From assembly GCF_014138625.1 (NCBI RefSeq), contig NZ_JACJHY010000032.1, positions 18,610 through 82,609 on the forward strand: a stretch of 64,000 nucleotides of DNA. The letters are read 5' to 3'. Under the pieces are notes generated by a model. The model did no database searches, was not told where the DNA came from, and saw only the letters and a list, made by a program, of their open reading frames with translations. The position numbers and the translations under genes are program-made. Origin of the DNA: Aminobacter ciceronei (GTDB lineage: Bacteria > Pseudomonadota > Alphaproteobacteria > Rhizobiales > Rhizobiaceae). Below are positions 1-8,352 of the stretch, piece by piece; within the stretch, counting starts at the first letter, position 1, and every line of letters begins with the position of its first letter.

Positions 1-300
1 GATGCGCTTGGCGATGACCTCGCCGGCCTCGCTGCCGAAGCGGGCGCCAAGCGAGGCGACCTCCTCGGCGTGGCGCTGGCGCTCGGCCTCGAGCACCATC
101 TCGTACTCCTCGCTCAGGCGTGTGGTCAAATCGGCCTCGGCCTGGGCGACGGCTTCGGCGATGATTGCCGGGATATCCAGATCCGGAACCGCCTTGGGAT
201 ATTCCGTGGCCGAGGTTTCGGGCTGGCCGGCATGCGGATGCGGATTTGGCGCGAGCGGTGCGAAATCGGTCAGCCGTTCAAAAAGCGCTGCGATCGACAT
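1..300 (-). CDS. Partial FliH-like flagellar assembly protein (C-terminus outside window)
   Basis: Only the first 100 codons lie in the window. The ATG at 300 shares one base with the fliF stop codon (TAATG), so the two genes are translationally coupled. After a proline-rich start the visible sequence is charged and alanine-rich, consistent with a helix or coiled coil (AEAVAQAEADLTTRLSEEYE), followed by EVASLGARFGSEAG. FliH/FlbE proteins have this build. They hold the export ATPase FliI in check and link it to the C-ring, and in Caulobacter a FliH relative also sits a short distance downstream of fliF. Rhizobial FliH proteins are highly diverged, so the call rests on position and composition. 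An unrelated flagellar protein is possible. Confidence 0.5.
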   Translation of the reverse strand, partial: MSIAALFERLTDFAPLAPNPHPHAGQPETSATEYPKAVPDLDIPAIIAEAVAQAEADLTTRLSEEYEMVLEAERQRHAEEVASLGARFGSEAGEVIAKRI

Positions 301-1949
301 TACGCGGCAACCTCGTTACCGGCCCATTTGCGCAGGATCAGTGCGGTGCGCTCTTCATTGATGTCGACCATGCGGGCGAGGCGGTCCTGCGGGGCAGGGC
401 GCAGCTTGTTGCGCAGGTCGTCCATGGCGTGCGGCCGCTGGTCGGACAATGCGGCGGGCTCTTCCTCGAACGAGGCCATGCCCTCTGCATTCGGCAAGGC
501 GCGCTGCATCTCCTCGAAGCTCGGCCCGGCGAAGGTGGGCAGGGCAGGAGCTGCGGACGAACCGGACAGTGCGGCTGCCATCGGCCTCAGACCGAAGAAG
601 GCGACGAGGAAAACGACGACGATGAAGGCTGCGGCGTTGATCATCGTTCCTGCGTGCTGGCCGATCGAGGCCATGATGCCGGGGCTCTCGATGACCTCGC
701 CGTCGAGGCCGTCGATGAACTCGACCGCCGAGACGTTGATCAGGTCGCCGCGCTTTTCGTCGAAGCCGGTGGCCGAGGTCACCATCTTCTGGATGTCGGC
801 GACGCGGGCGGCGATGGCCTCGGGCGTCGCGTCCTTGCCGAGGATGGCTGCCAGGCGCTGCTGGTTGACAACCACGGCGATCGACATCTTGGTTACCGAA
901 TAGCCATTCGACACCGTGGCGATGCGCTTGGAGTTCATCTCGTAATTGGTGATCTCTTCCTTGCGGTCGCTGGCCGAGGTCGACTGCGGGCCGCCGGTGG
1001 CAGCGGCCTCGGCATCGGGCAAGTTTTGCTCGACGGTGGCAGGTGTCGACGACTGCTTCTGGTTGGAATTCTCGTTGGCGCGGACCACCTGGACGGAGCG
1101 CTCGACGCGTGATTCCGGATCGAAGATCGTCTCTTCGGTCTGGCGCGAGTCGGTGTTGACGTCAGCCTTGACGCTGGCGCGGAAATTGTCCGGCCCGAGA
1201 TAGGCTGCCAGCGCACGGCGGATGTTGTCCTCGATCTGGGTTTCGACGGTGCGCTCGACGCCGATGGAGCGGGCGGCGCTCGAATTGTTGGGGTCGTCGC
1301 CGGCGGCGAGCAAATTGCCGCTCGAATCGAGAACCGTCACACGCTCGGCATCGAGGCCGGGGACGGCTGCGGCAACGAGATGGCGGATCGACATGGCGCT
1401 CTTGTCGGCATCCATGCTGGCGGCGCGGATGACGACCGAGGCCGACGGCTTCTGCTCGTCGCGGCGGAAATTGGCGCGCTCGGACATGACGATGTGAACA
1501 CGGGCGGCCTTTATGCCTGATATCGACTGGATGGTGCGGGCGATCTCGCCTTCCAATGCGCGGACACGGGTGACCTGCTGCATGAAGGAGGTGAGGCCGA
1601 GCGAGCCGACATTGTCGAACAGCTCGTAGCCGGCATTGGCGCTGGTGGGCAGGCCTTTTTCGGCGAGCAGCATGCGGGCTTGCGCGGTGCTGCCGGCAGG
1701 GACCAGCACGGTGGTGCCGTCGGAGGCGACGTCGAAGCCGATGCCCGCTTCGCCCAGCACCATGCCGATCTGGTTCACGTCGGAGCGTTCGAGGCCGACA
1801 TAGAGCGTCTCGTAGGCAGGACGGTTGAGATAGACGGATGCCACGCCGACGATGGCGATCACCAGTGCTGCGATACCACCCAGCATGGCGAGACGGCGTG
1901 GGCCGAAACTCCTGAGATTGGCGACGATGCTCTGTAGCTGTTCGGGCAC
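300..1949 (-). CDS. fliF: Flagellar MS-ring protein FliF
   Basis: FliF forms the MS ring in the inner membrane, the base on which the C ring and export gate assemble. The 549-residue length is normal. A first membrane segment lies at about residues 20-40 (IAALVIAIVGVASVYL). It is followed by the YscJ/FliF ring-building domain with the typical ALEGEIARTI and VHIVMSER stretches. A second membrane segment lies near residue 450 (INAAAFIVVVFLVAFFGLRP). The last about 35 residues (RLARMVDINEERTALILRKW) form the conserved FliG-binding tail. The ATG at 1949 is about 180 bp after the neighbouring flagellin stop and its terminator, so fliF probably has its own promoter and leads a unit continuing off the left edge. 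Confidence 0.96.
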   Translation of the reverse strand: MPEQLQSIVANLRSFGPRRLAMLGGIAALVIAIVGVASVYLNRPAYETLYVGLERSDVNQIGMVLGEAGIGFDVASDGTTVLVPAGSTAQARMLLAEKGLPTSANAGYELFDNVGSLGLTSFMQQVTRVRALEGEIARTIQSISGIKAARVHIVMSERANFRRDEQKPSASVVIRAASMDADKSAMSIRHLVAAAVPGLDAERVTVLDSSGNLLAAGDDPNNSSAARSIGVERTVETQIEDNIRRALAAYLGPDNFRASVKADVNTDSRQTEETIFDPESRVERSVQVVRANENSNQKQSSTPATVEQNLPDAEAAATGGPQSTSASDRKEEITNYEMNSKRIATVSNGYSVTKMSIAVVVNQQRLAAILGKDATPEAIAARVADIQKMVTSATGFDEKRGDLINVSAVEFIDGLDGEVIESPGIMASIGQHAGTMINAAAFIVVVFLVAFFGLRPMAAALSGSSAAPALPTFAGPSFEEMQRALPNAEGMASFEEEPAALSDQRPHAMDDLRNKLRPAPQDRLARMVDINEERTALILRKWAGNEVAA

Positions 1950-2014
1950 GTGCGTAAGTTCCCCGCAATACTTTCCGGAGAGACCCTAGCCCGCGAAGCT
2001 TGTGCGAAAATGTT

Positions 2015-2041
2015 ATGGGCCGCGCAAGTTGCGCGGCCCAT
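2015..2041 (-). terminator. Hairpin terminator of flagellin gene 1
   Basis: A perfect inverted repeat (arms ATGGGCCGCGCAA and its complement) lies about 85 bp downstream of the flagellin-1 stop. On the minus strand it is followed by a T-containing stretch (AACATTTTC). Confidence 0.75.
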
Positions 2042-2127
2042 GGCATTTCGTCGGGATTGTTGTTGCCGAAGTGCAACCTGGATTCAGGCGTTTCCGAACG
2101 CCGAAACCGGCTTTCGGGGCCGAGGCG

Positions 2128-3129
2128 TCAGCTCTTGAACAGCGACAGGATGTTCTGCGAGTTCGAATTGGCGATCGACAACGCCTGGATGCCGAGCTGC
2201 TGCTGGACCTGAAGGGCCTGCAGGCGGGTCGATTCCTTGTTCATGTCTGCGTCGACGAGCTGACCGACGCCGCGGTCGATGGAGTCCATCAGGCTGGTGG
2301 TGAAGGTCTTCTGAAGGTCGATCTGGCTCTTGGCCGCGCCGAGCGTGGTGGCGGCGTCGGTCATCTCGGCGAGGGTCGTTTCGGTGACCTTCACCATCTG
2401 CAGGATCTGGTCGAAGCTGAAGCCCTTCACCGAAAGGGTCGCAACGGCGTAGCCGTCTGTGGCGGCAACCGCTGCACCCGGGGTCGTCGGGTTGACGGCG
2501 GTGTTGTCGCGCACGCCCGTGGTGCCGAGGCGAAGGCCTTCGAGGATGCCTTTGTTGACGTTGTTGGTGGCTGCGGCGTCGTAGAGCTTCACGCTCTGGA
2601 CCTTGATGTCGATCGTTGCCAGCGTGACTGTGCCCGAGTTGTCGCGGATGAAGCCCGAAACGATCTTGGCGTCATTGTGGACGCCGGCCGCCGAATGGCC
2701 GGCAGCTGTCGTCGAATTGACCGAAAGCCAGTTGGCTCCGGAGAAGCTGGCGCTGTCGGCATAGCTCTTGAGCTGTGCCTGCAGCGCCTTGATCTCGACG
2801 TCGATCTTGTTCTTGTCGGCGTCCGAGCCATTGGCGGCGGCGACAAGCTTGACCTTGATGTCGTTGAGAGTGTCGATCGACTTGTGCATCGCGGTATATG
2901 CGGTGTCGACCTTCGAGGCGCCGAGGCCGAGCGCGTCCTGGACCGTCGAGAGTGCCCTGTTGTCGGAGCGCATGGTGGTGGCGATCGACCAGTAGGCGGC
3001 GTTGTCGGAGGCTTCCGCGACGCGGAAGCCGGTCGAGATGCGGGCCTGGGTGGTGTTCAAAGCCTTGTTCGTGGTGTTGAGGCTCTGAAGCGCCGTCAAC
3101 GCCGAAGCATTGGTCATAATACTGGACAT
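2128..3129 (-). CDS. fla: Flagellin 1 (divergent copy, next to fliF)
   Basis: A 333-residue flagellin, the filament subunit exported through the flagellar type III apparatus. The conserved N-terminal D0/D1 region (MSSIMTNASALTALQSLNTT, then ARISTGFRVAEASDNAAYWS) and C-terminal D1/D0 region (MDSIDRGVGQLVDADMNKES, LGIQALSIANSNSQ) flank a variable centre. It is the most divergent of the five: it has SSIMTN rather than SSINTN, ends in LSLFKS rather than MSLFRG or MSLFKG, and lacks the conserved structured leader of the others. Its upstream region carries a CtrA-like palindrome. A separately regulated minor or major filament subunit is likely. Confidence 0.96.
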   Translation of the reverse strand: MSSIMTNASALTALQSLNTTNKALNTTQARISTGFRVAEASDNAAYWSIATTMRSDNRALSTVQDALGLGASKVDTAYTAMHKSIDTLNDIKVKLVAAANGSDADKNKIDVEIKALQAQLKSYADSASFSGANWLSVNSTTAAGHSAAGVHNDAKIVSGFIRDNSGTVTLATIDIKVQSVKLYDAAATNNVNKGILEGLRLGTTGVRDNTAVNPTTPGAAVAATDGYAVATLSVKGFSFDQILQMVKVTETTLAEMTDAATTLGAAKSQIDLQKTFTTSLMDSIDRGVGQLVDADMNKESTRLQALQVQQQLGIQALSIANSNSQNILSLFKS

Positions 3130-3229
3130 CGAAATAAACCCCTCTGTCAGAGCCGCGCGATCTGCCGCCGCGAACCGGTTGCGGATGCCGTACGTTCTGC
3201 CCGTGGCAGCCGAACCGTCATAGCAATTG

Positions 3230-3259
3230 GTTAACCATAACTACGAACTTATGGTTAAC
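3230..3259. promoter_or_regulatory. CtrA-like palindrome upstream of flagellin 1
   Basis: A perfect inverted repeat with 11-bp arms (GTTAACCATAA / TTATGGTTAAC) and an 8-bp spacer lies about 100-130 bp upstream of the flagellin-1 start. Each arm contains TTAACCAT, the strong half of the CtrA recognition sequence in alphaproteobacteria. Binding is inferred from the motif only. Confidence 0.5.
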
Positions 3260-3388
3260 GGCAGATTAAAGACCACACGACGACAGGCCTTCGCATTTAC
3301 CGTTACGTGGCGGAATCTATGCTCGCCGTAACTTGCGCGAAGCTATCCGGCGCCGCCAGGCGAGGAGAAGGCGGCGGACAGGGCAAAA

Positions 3389-3427
3389 TGAAATCGGGCC
3401 GCACCCATGGGGTACGGCCCGATTTCA
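3389..3427 (-). terminator. Hairpin terminator of flagellin gene 2
   Basis: Inverted repeat with arms TGAAATCGGGCCG and its complement. The loop region extends the stem with one mismatch. It lies just downstream of the flagellin-2 stop, and the A/T outer part of the arm gives a short T run in RNA. Confidence 0.75.
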
Positions 3428-3455
3428 CGACTGGAGATGTTTTGGCGCCGGGGCA

Positions 3456-4433
3456 TCAGCCCTTGAACAGCGACATGATCGACTGCGAGTTGCCGTTGGC
3501 GATCGACAGCGCCTGAATACCGAGCTGCTGCTGGACCTGGAGGGCCTGCAGACGGGTCGATTCCTTGTTCATGTCGGCATCGACGAGCTGGCCCACACCG
3601 CGGTCGATGGAGTCCATCAGGCTGGAGGTGAAGGCCTTCTGCAGTTCGATGCGGCTCTTGGCAGCGCCGAGGTTGGTAGCGGCCGTCGTCATTTCCTTGA
3701 GTGCTGCTTCGACAACGCCAAGCTGCTTGGTGAGCTGCGCATCGGAGTAGCCTTTGACCGAAACTGTCATGACCGAGTAGGTGTCGGTTGCGGCATCGGT
3801 GCCGGGGGTCGGGGCGGACAGGGCGGCACGGACGCCGGTGGTGCCGAGACGCTGGCCATCCAGGATGCCGGTCTTGATGGCGGCAGCACCGCCGGTCTCG
3901 AACAGCTTGATGTCATCGACCTTGACGTCGATGGTCGACACAGAAGCGGAGCCGGCGCCGTCGCGGTTGAAGGCGGAGACGATCTTGACGTCGTCGGCTG
4001 CGGTTGCAGCAGCACCGCTCTTGACCGAGAGCATGTTGGTACCGGAGAAGGTGGCGCCGTCGGAATAGGCCTGGAGTTGCTTCTGGAGGGCCTTGATCTC
4101 GGTGTCGATCTTTTCCTTGTCGGCAGCCGATGCGCCGTTGGCGGCGACCAGCTTGACCTTGATGTCGTTGAGCGTGTCGATGGCCTTGTTCATGCCGGTA
4201 TAGGCGGTGTCGACCTTCGAAGCGCCGAGGCCAAGCGAATCCTGCACGGTCGAGAGCGCCTTGTTGTCCGAACGCATGGTGGTTGCGATCGACCAGTAGG
4301 CCGCGTTGTCGGAAGCTTCAGCAACGCGCAGACCTGTGGCGATGCGGCCCTGGGTGGTGCTCAGCGACTTGTTGGTGGCGGAAAGCGTCTGCAGCGCCGT
4401 CATTGCCGACGCGTTGGTGTTGATGCTGGACAT
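3456..4433 (-). CDS. fla: Flagellin 2
   Basis: A 325-residue flagellin. The start is placed at ATG 4433 (MSSINTNASAMTALQTLSAT), where all the paralogues align. An upstream in-frame ATG at 4460 would lie inside the conserved leader and is rejected. The terminal domains are nearly identical to flagellins 3-5, including MNKESTRLQALQVQQQLGIQ near the C-terminus. The centre (about residues 145-240) differs and would form the surface-exposed part of the filament. It has its own conserved 5' leader and its own terminator, so it is probably transcribed alone. Confidence 0.96.
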   Translation of the reverse strand: MSSINTNASAMTALQTLSATNKSLSTTQGRIATGLRVAEASDNAAYWSIATTMRSDNKALSTVQDSLGLGASKVDTAYTGMNKAIDTLNDIKVKLVAANGASAADKEKIDTEIKALQKQLQAYSDGATFSGTNMLSVKSGAAATAADDVKIVSAFNRDGAGSASVSTIDVKVDDIKLFETGGAAAIKTGILDGQRLGTTGVRAALSAPTPGTDAATDTYSVMTVSVKGYSDAQLTKQLGVVEAALKEMTTAATNLGAAKSRIELQKAFTSSLMDSIDRGVGQLVDADMNKESTRLQALQVQQQLGIQALSIANGNSQSIMSLFKG

Positions 4434-4538
4434 GGGAATTACGCCCCTAGGAAAAAGCAATACTGGAACATACCGGATCGACCGGTATGGCGGCGTGGCA
4501 TCATGCCTATGATCGCCAAGAAGGGGTCACCCGCCATG
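4434..4538 (-). promoter_or_regulatory. Structured 5' leader of flagellin 2
   Basis: Conserved leader shared with flagellins 3-5. A stem with 8-bp arms CATACCGG / CCGGTATG and a 5-nt loop lies at 4469-4489, 36-56 nt before the start codon. Further upstream are ATGGCGG / CCGCCAT arms enclosing an ATCAT...ATGAT hairpin. The inner GATC stem present in the other three copies is weak here. A target for a post-transcriptional regulator such as FlbT is possible but not shown. Confidence 0.6.
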
Positions 4539-4667
4539 CCAAGGACTATCGCATCTTAACCTTACCGAACTGCTAACAACCGTATGAGGTTCGTTTGTTA
4601 GAACATTGAAATATTTGGAGTTTCCTCGATCTTTCAGCGCGACAACACGGGTGCGGACCCAAACGCA

Positions 4668-4695
4668 AGCGGGCCGCACTGAGGTGCGGCCCGCT
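4668..4695 (-). terminator. Hairpin terminator of flagellin gene 3
   Basis: Perfect 12-bp arms AGCGGGCCGCAC / GTGCGGCCCGCT with a TGAG loop, about 30 bp past the flagellin-3 stop. It belongs to the same sequence family as the terminators of flagellins 4 and 5. Confidence 0.8.
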
Positions 4696-4723
4696 CTGAT
4701 GCAAAATGCCAGAGACGATTCGA

Positions 4724-5707
4724 TCAGCCGCGGAACAGCGACATGATCGACTGCGAGTTGCCGTTGGCGATCGACAGCGCCTGGATGCCGAGCTGCTGCT
4801 GGACCTGGAGGGCCTGCAGACGAGTCGATTCCTTGTTCATGTCGGCATCGACGAGCTGGCCGACGCCGCGATCGATGGAGTCCATCAAGCTCGAGGTGAA
4901 CGACTTCTGCAGCTCGATGCGGCTCTTGGCGGCGCCGAGGTCGGTGGCGGCCGTGTTCATGTCCTTGAGCGCGCTTTCGACAACGCCGAGCATCTGGGTC
5001 AGCTGCTGGTCGTTGGCGAACAGCGTGCCGTCCGTCAGCTTCATCGTGGCGACCTGGAAGGTGTCGGCGGCATCGTAAGTGCCGAGGGTGACGGCATTGG
5101 CCGTGCCTTCGACGCCAGCAGAGGTACGCTCGGAGTCGAGAATGCCCTTGCCGGTGGTGGCGACGCCAGTGCCGGCTTCATAAAGCTTGATGCTCTCGAC
5201 CTTGATGTCGATGGTCGAGATCGAGGCCGTGCCCGATGCATCGCGGTTGAAGGCCGAAACGACCTTGACGTCGGGAGAAGCGGCGGCGCCGCTGTTGACC
5301 GACAGCATGTTGGTGCCGGAGAAGGTCGCGCCGTCAGCATAGGACTTGAGCTGGTCCTGCAGGGCCTTCACTTCGGTCTGGATCTTGGCCTTGTCGGCGT
5401 TCGACGCGCCATTGGCGGCGACGAGCTTGACCTTGATCTCGTTGAGCGTGTCGATGGCCTTGTTCATGCCGGTGTAGGCGGTGTCGACCTTCGACGCGCC
5501 GAGGCCGAGCGAATCCTGGACCGTCGACAGGGCCTTGTTGTCCGAACGCATGGTGGTGGCGATCGACCAGTAAGCGGCGTTGTCGGAAGCTTCCGCGACG
5601 CGGAGACCCGTTGCGATACGGCCCTGGGTGGTGTTGAGAGCTTTGTTGGTGGCAGACAGGGTCTGCAGCGCGGTCATTGCCGACGCGTTGGTATTGATGC
5701 TGGACAT
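4724..5707 (-). CDS. fla: Flagellin 3
   Basis: A 327-residue flagellin starting at ATG 5707 (MSSINTNASAMTALQTLSAT). An upstream in-frame ATG at 5803 would add 32 residues encoded by the conserved leader and is rejected. The conserved N-terminal and C-terminal coiled regions match flagellins 2, 4 and 5, and the sequence ends SQSIMSLFRG. The variable centre contains GAAASPDVKVVSAFNRD and ends in FANDQQLTQMLGVVE. A private leader and terminator suggest a monocistronic unit. Confidence 0.96.
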   Translation of the reverse strand: MSSINTNASAMTALQTLSATNKALNTTQGRIATGLRVAEASDNAAYWSIATTMRSDNKALSTVQDSLGLGASKVDTAYTGMNKAIDTLNEIKVKLVAANGASNADKAKIQTEVKALQDQLKSYADGATFSGTNMLSVNSGAAASPDVKVVSAFNRDASGTASISTIDIKVESIKLYEAGTGVATTGKGILDSERTSAGVEGTANAVTLGTYDAADTFQVATMKLTDGTLFANDQQLTQMLGVVESALKDMNTAATDLGAAKSRIELQKSFTSSLMDSIDRGVGQLVDADMNKESTRLQALQVQQQLGIQALSIANGNSQSIMSLFRG

Positions 5708-5811
5708 GGGAAAATACGCCCCGAAAAAACAACAAAAAACAGGGACATACCGGACCGACCGGTATGGCGGAGCGGCATCATGCCCATGATCGTTGTCGAT
5801 CACCCGCCATG
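5708..5811 (-). promoter_or_regulatory. Structured 5' leader of flagellin 3
   Basis: Same architecture as the other leaders. The CATACCGG / CCGGTATG stem is at 5746-5766, 39-59 nt before the ATG. The inner stem reads GATCG acaa CGATC. It uses different bases from the GATCCC/GGGATC stem of flagellin 4 but still pairs, which is covariation supporting a folded RNA. Confidence 0.65.
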
Positions 5812-5945
5812 AAGCATCAATGTCGTATAGACATTTCTAAAACTCTAACTTTCGAGAAAATGGCCGATTAACCAACGCCGATTTGTAGAATATTTGGCTG
5901 ACCGGGCTGCCCGGTGGCGTGTCGAGCGGAAGAAGATCCGAAATA

Positions 5946-5977
5946 AAAATGGGCCGCACCGAAGTGCAGCCCATTTT
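5946..5977 (-). terminator. Hairpin terminator of flagellin gene 4
   Basis: Arms AAAATGGGC(C)GCAC / GTGC(A)GCCCATTTT with one mismatch and a CGAA loop. The transcript would end in a U run (minus strand ...CCCATTTTTATTT). Confidence 0.85.
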
Positions 5978-6003
5978 CCCAAGATGTGCCTGAGACGGTT
6001 CGA

Positions 6004-7101
6004 TCAGCCGCGGAACAGCGACATGATCGACTGCGAGTTGCCATTGGCGATCGACAGCGCCTGGATACCGAGCTGCTGCTGGACCTGGAGGGCCTGCAGA
6101 CGGGTCGATTCCTTGTTCATGTCGGCATCGACGAGCTGGCCGACGCCGCGATCGATGGAGTCCATCAGGCTCGAGGTGAAGGCCTTCTGCAGCTCGATGC
6201 GGCTCTTGGCAGCGCCGAGGTTGGTTGCAGCGGTCGTCATCGACTTGAGCGCGCCTTCGACCTTGCTCAGCATCGAGCCGATGAAGGCGTCGGTGACGCC
6301 GGCAGCGGTGATGTCGAGGTTGGCGACGGAGACGCCAGCGATGGACGTAGCCGTGCCGTCAGCTGCTGCGGCCGCGGTTGCGGCAGCCGTCGCCGATGCG
6401 GTGTCGGTGCCGCCACCTGCCACCGAGGCAGCATAGGCGCTGTCGTAGGCAGTCTGGGCAGCCTTTGAGCTCCAGATTGCGGTCTGGCGGTCGAGGATAC
6501 CGGCGTTCTTGACGTTGGCCGGGGTGCCGGCACCCGAATCATAGAGCTTGATGCCTTCGACGTTGACGTCGATGGTCGAGATCGACGCGGTGCCCGACGC
6601 GTCGCGGTTGAAGGCCGAAACGATCTTGGCATCCTGCTGGACACCGGTGTCGGCGGCTGCTGCGGCGCCCGCGGCGTTCTTGTCGGAGGCAACCGAGAGG
6701 TAGTTGGCACCCGAGAAGGTCGCGCCGTCGGCATAGGCCTTCAGCTGGCCCTGCAGCGCCTTGATTTCGGTCTGGATCTTGGCCTTGTCGGCGGCAGACG
6801 CGCCGTTGGCGGCGACCAGCTTGACCTTGATGTCATTGAGCGTGTCGATGGCCTTGTTCATGCCGGTGTAGGCGGTGTCGACCTTCGACGCGCCGAGACC
6901 GAGCGAATCCTGAACGGTGGAAAGCGCCTTGTTGTCCGAACGCATGGTGGTGGCGATCGACCAGTAGGCGGCGTTGTCGGAGGCTTCTGCAACGCGGAGA
7001 CCCGTGGCGATACGGCCCTGGGTGACGTTGAGCGACTTGTTGGTGGCTGCAAGCGTCTGCAGCGCCGTCATTGCTGACGCGTTGGTATTGATGCTGGACA
7101 T
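6004..7101 (-). CDS. fla: Flagellin 4 (longest, Ala-rich central insertion)
   Basis: A 365-residue flagellin, 35-40 residues longer than its neighbours. The conserved ends are those of the family (MSSINTNASAMTALQTLAAT; SQSIMSLFRG). The extra length lies in the centre, at about residues 205-275. That part is rich in alanine, threonine and serine (ASATAAATAAAAADGTATS) and would project from the filament surface. It has a private structured leader and terminator. The repetitive alanine codons suggest the insertion grew by slippage or duplication, which is inference. Confidence 0.96.
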   Translation of the reverse strand: MSSINTNASAMTALQTLAATNKSLNVTQGRIATGLRVAEASDNAAYWSIATTMRSDNKALSTVQDSLGLGASKVDTAYTGMNKAIDTLNDIKVKLVAANGASAADKAKIQTEIKALQGQLKAYADGATFSGANYLSVASDKNAAGAAAAADTGVQQDAKIVSAFNRDASGTASISTIDVNVEGIKLYDSGAGTPANVKNAGILDRQTAIWSSKAAQTAYDSAYAASVAGGGTDTASATAAATAAAAADGTATSIAGVSVANLDITAAGVTDAFIGSMLSKVEGALKSMTTAATNLGAAKSRIELQKAFTSSLMDSIDRGVGQLVDADMNKESTRLQALQVQQQLGIQALSIANGNSQSIMSLFRG

Positions 7102-7205
7102 GGGAATTACGCCCCTAGGAAATGCAAAGGTACAGGGACATACCGGATCGACCGGTATGGCGGAGCGGCATCATGCCCATGATCCCCGAGGGATCACCCG
7201 CCATG
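7102..7205 (-). promoter_or_regulatory. Structured 5' leader of flagellin 4
   Basis: The clearest copy. The CATACCGG / CCGGTATG stem is at 7139-7159, 38-58 nt before the ATG. Upstream, ATGGCGG / CCGCCAT arms enclose a GATCCC tcg GGGATC hairpin and an ATCATG..CATGAT hairpin. A G-rich AGGGG lies 10-15 nt before the ATG and is the only ribosome-binding candidate. Confidence 0.65.
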
Positions 7206-7303
7206 CCGGGTAATCTCTCCGATACTCCCTACCAAATCGCTAAGCGTTAGAAACATTGCGGATAATCTTGGGATTTATTTTGAATGCTCCGGGCAGACGC
7301 AAA

Positions 7304-7330
7304 ACGGGCCGCACCTGAGGTGCGGCCCGT
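7304..7330 (-). terminator. Hairpin terminator of flagellin gene 5
   Basis: Perfect 12-bp arms ACGGGCCGCACC / GGTGCGGCCCGT with a 3-nt loop. The minus strand continues GTTTTGCG. Confidence 0.85.
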
Positions 7331-7359
7331 CCTGATACGGAATGCCTGAGACGGTTCGG

Positions 7360-8352
7360 TCAGCCGCGGAACAGCGACATGATCGACTGCGAGTTGCCAT
7401 TCGCAATCGACAGCGCCTGGATGCCGAGCTGCTGCTGGACCTGGAGGGCCTGCAGGCGGGTCGATTCCTTGTTCATGTCGGCATCGACGAGCTGGCCGAC
7501 GCCGCGGTCGATCGAGTCCATCAGGCTGGACGTAAAGGCCTTCTGCAGCTCGATGCGGCTCTTGGCGGCGCCGAGGTTGGTGGCGGCAGTCGTCATTTCC
7601 TTCAGCGCGCCTTCGACAACGCCGAGCATGGCGCCGATCTGGGTATCGCTGAAGCCCTTAACCGAAAGCGTCGCCACGGTGTAGGTGTCGGTGCCGACAG
7701 CGGCAGCGCCGGCCGTCGGGTTCGAGGCGGCAGCGACGCGCGCGCCGGTGCCGAGGCGGTGTGCATCGAGGATACCATCGGTCAGGCCGGTGGAGGCAGC
7801 CGAGGCGTCATAGAGCTTGATGTCCTGAACCTTGACGTCGATGGTCGAGATCGAGGCCGTGCCCGATGCATCGCGGTTGAAGGCCGAAACGATCTTGACG
7901 TCGTCGGCGGTGCCGGCGACGGCATGGCCGGTCGTCGTGTCGACCGAAAGCATGTTCGAGCCCGAGAAGGTGGCGCCGTCGGCATAGGCCTTCAGCTGGC
8001 TCTGCAGCGCCTTGATTTCGGTGTCGATCTTTTCCTTGTCGGCAGCCGAAGCGCCGTTGGCGGCGACCAGCTTGACCTTGATGTCGTTGAGCGTGTCGAT
8101 GGCCTTGTTCATGCCGGTGTAGGCGGTGTCGACCTTCGAAGCGCCAAGGCCGAGCGAATCCTGGACCGTCGAGAGGGCCTTGTTGTCCGAACGCATCGTG
8201 GTGGCGATCGACCAGTAGGCGGCGTTGTCGGAAGCTTCTGCGACGCGGAGACCCGTGGCGATGCGGCCCTGGGTGACGTTGAGCGACTTGTTGGTGGCTG
8301 CGAGGGTCTGCAGCGCGGTCATTGCTGACGCGTTGGTATTGATGCTGGACAT
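7360..8352 (-). CDS. fla: Flagellin 5 (next to fliP)
   Basis: A 330-residue flagellin starting MSSINTNASAMTALQTLAAT and ending SQSIMSLFRG. Its N-terminal 140 residues are almost identical to flagellin 4, implying recent duplication or gene conversion. Its centre (KIVSAFNRDASGTASIST, then a unique DGILDAHRLGTGA segment) differs. It is the first flagellin after fliP, the position held by flaA in Sinorhizobium. The promoter region carries TTAACCAT and TTAA half-sites (8503-8520). Confidence 0.96.
   Translation of the reverse strand: MSSINTNASAMTALQTLAATNKSLNVTQGRIATGLRVAEASDNAAYWSIATTMRSDNKALSTVQDSLGLGASKVDTAYTGMNKAIDTLNDIKVKLVAANGASAADKEKIDTEIKALQSQLKAYADGATFSGSNMLSVDTTTGHAVAGTADDVKIVSAFNRDASGTASISTIDVKVQDIKLYDASAASTGLTDGILDAHRLGTGARVAAASNPTAGAAAVGTDTYTVATLSVKGFSDTQIGAMLGVVEGALKEMTTAATNLGAAKSRIELQKAFTSSLMDSIDRGVGQLVDADMNKESTRLQALQVQQQLGIQALSIANGNSQSIMSLFRG

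Larger units (their letters stand above)
3130..3455. other. Intergenic region between flagellin 1 and 2
   Basis: This 326 bp stretch has no convincing gene. It holds the flagellin-1 upstream region with the TTAACCAT palindrome (3230-3259) and the flagellin-2 terminator (3389-3427). The conserved leader seen upstream of flagellins 2-5 is absent. Confidence 0.8.

Noticed and set aside
2015..7330. The repeated GGGCCGCAC palindromes considered as a CRISPR-like or mobile repeat
   Set aside because: They differ in loop and flanks, occur once after each flagellin stop and are best read as terminators copied with the genes.
2002..8328. Long plus-strand open frames opposite the flagellin genes
   Set aside because: They are antisense shadows: the repeated amino-acid patterns mirror the flagellin duplication, with no ribosome sites and no family resemblance.
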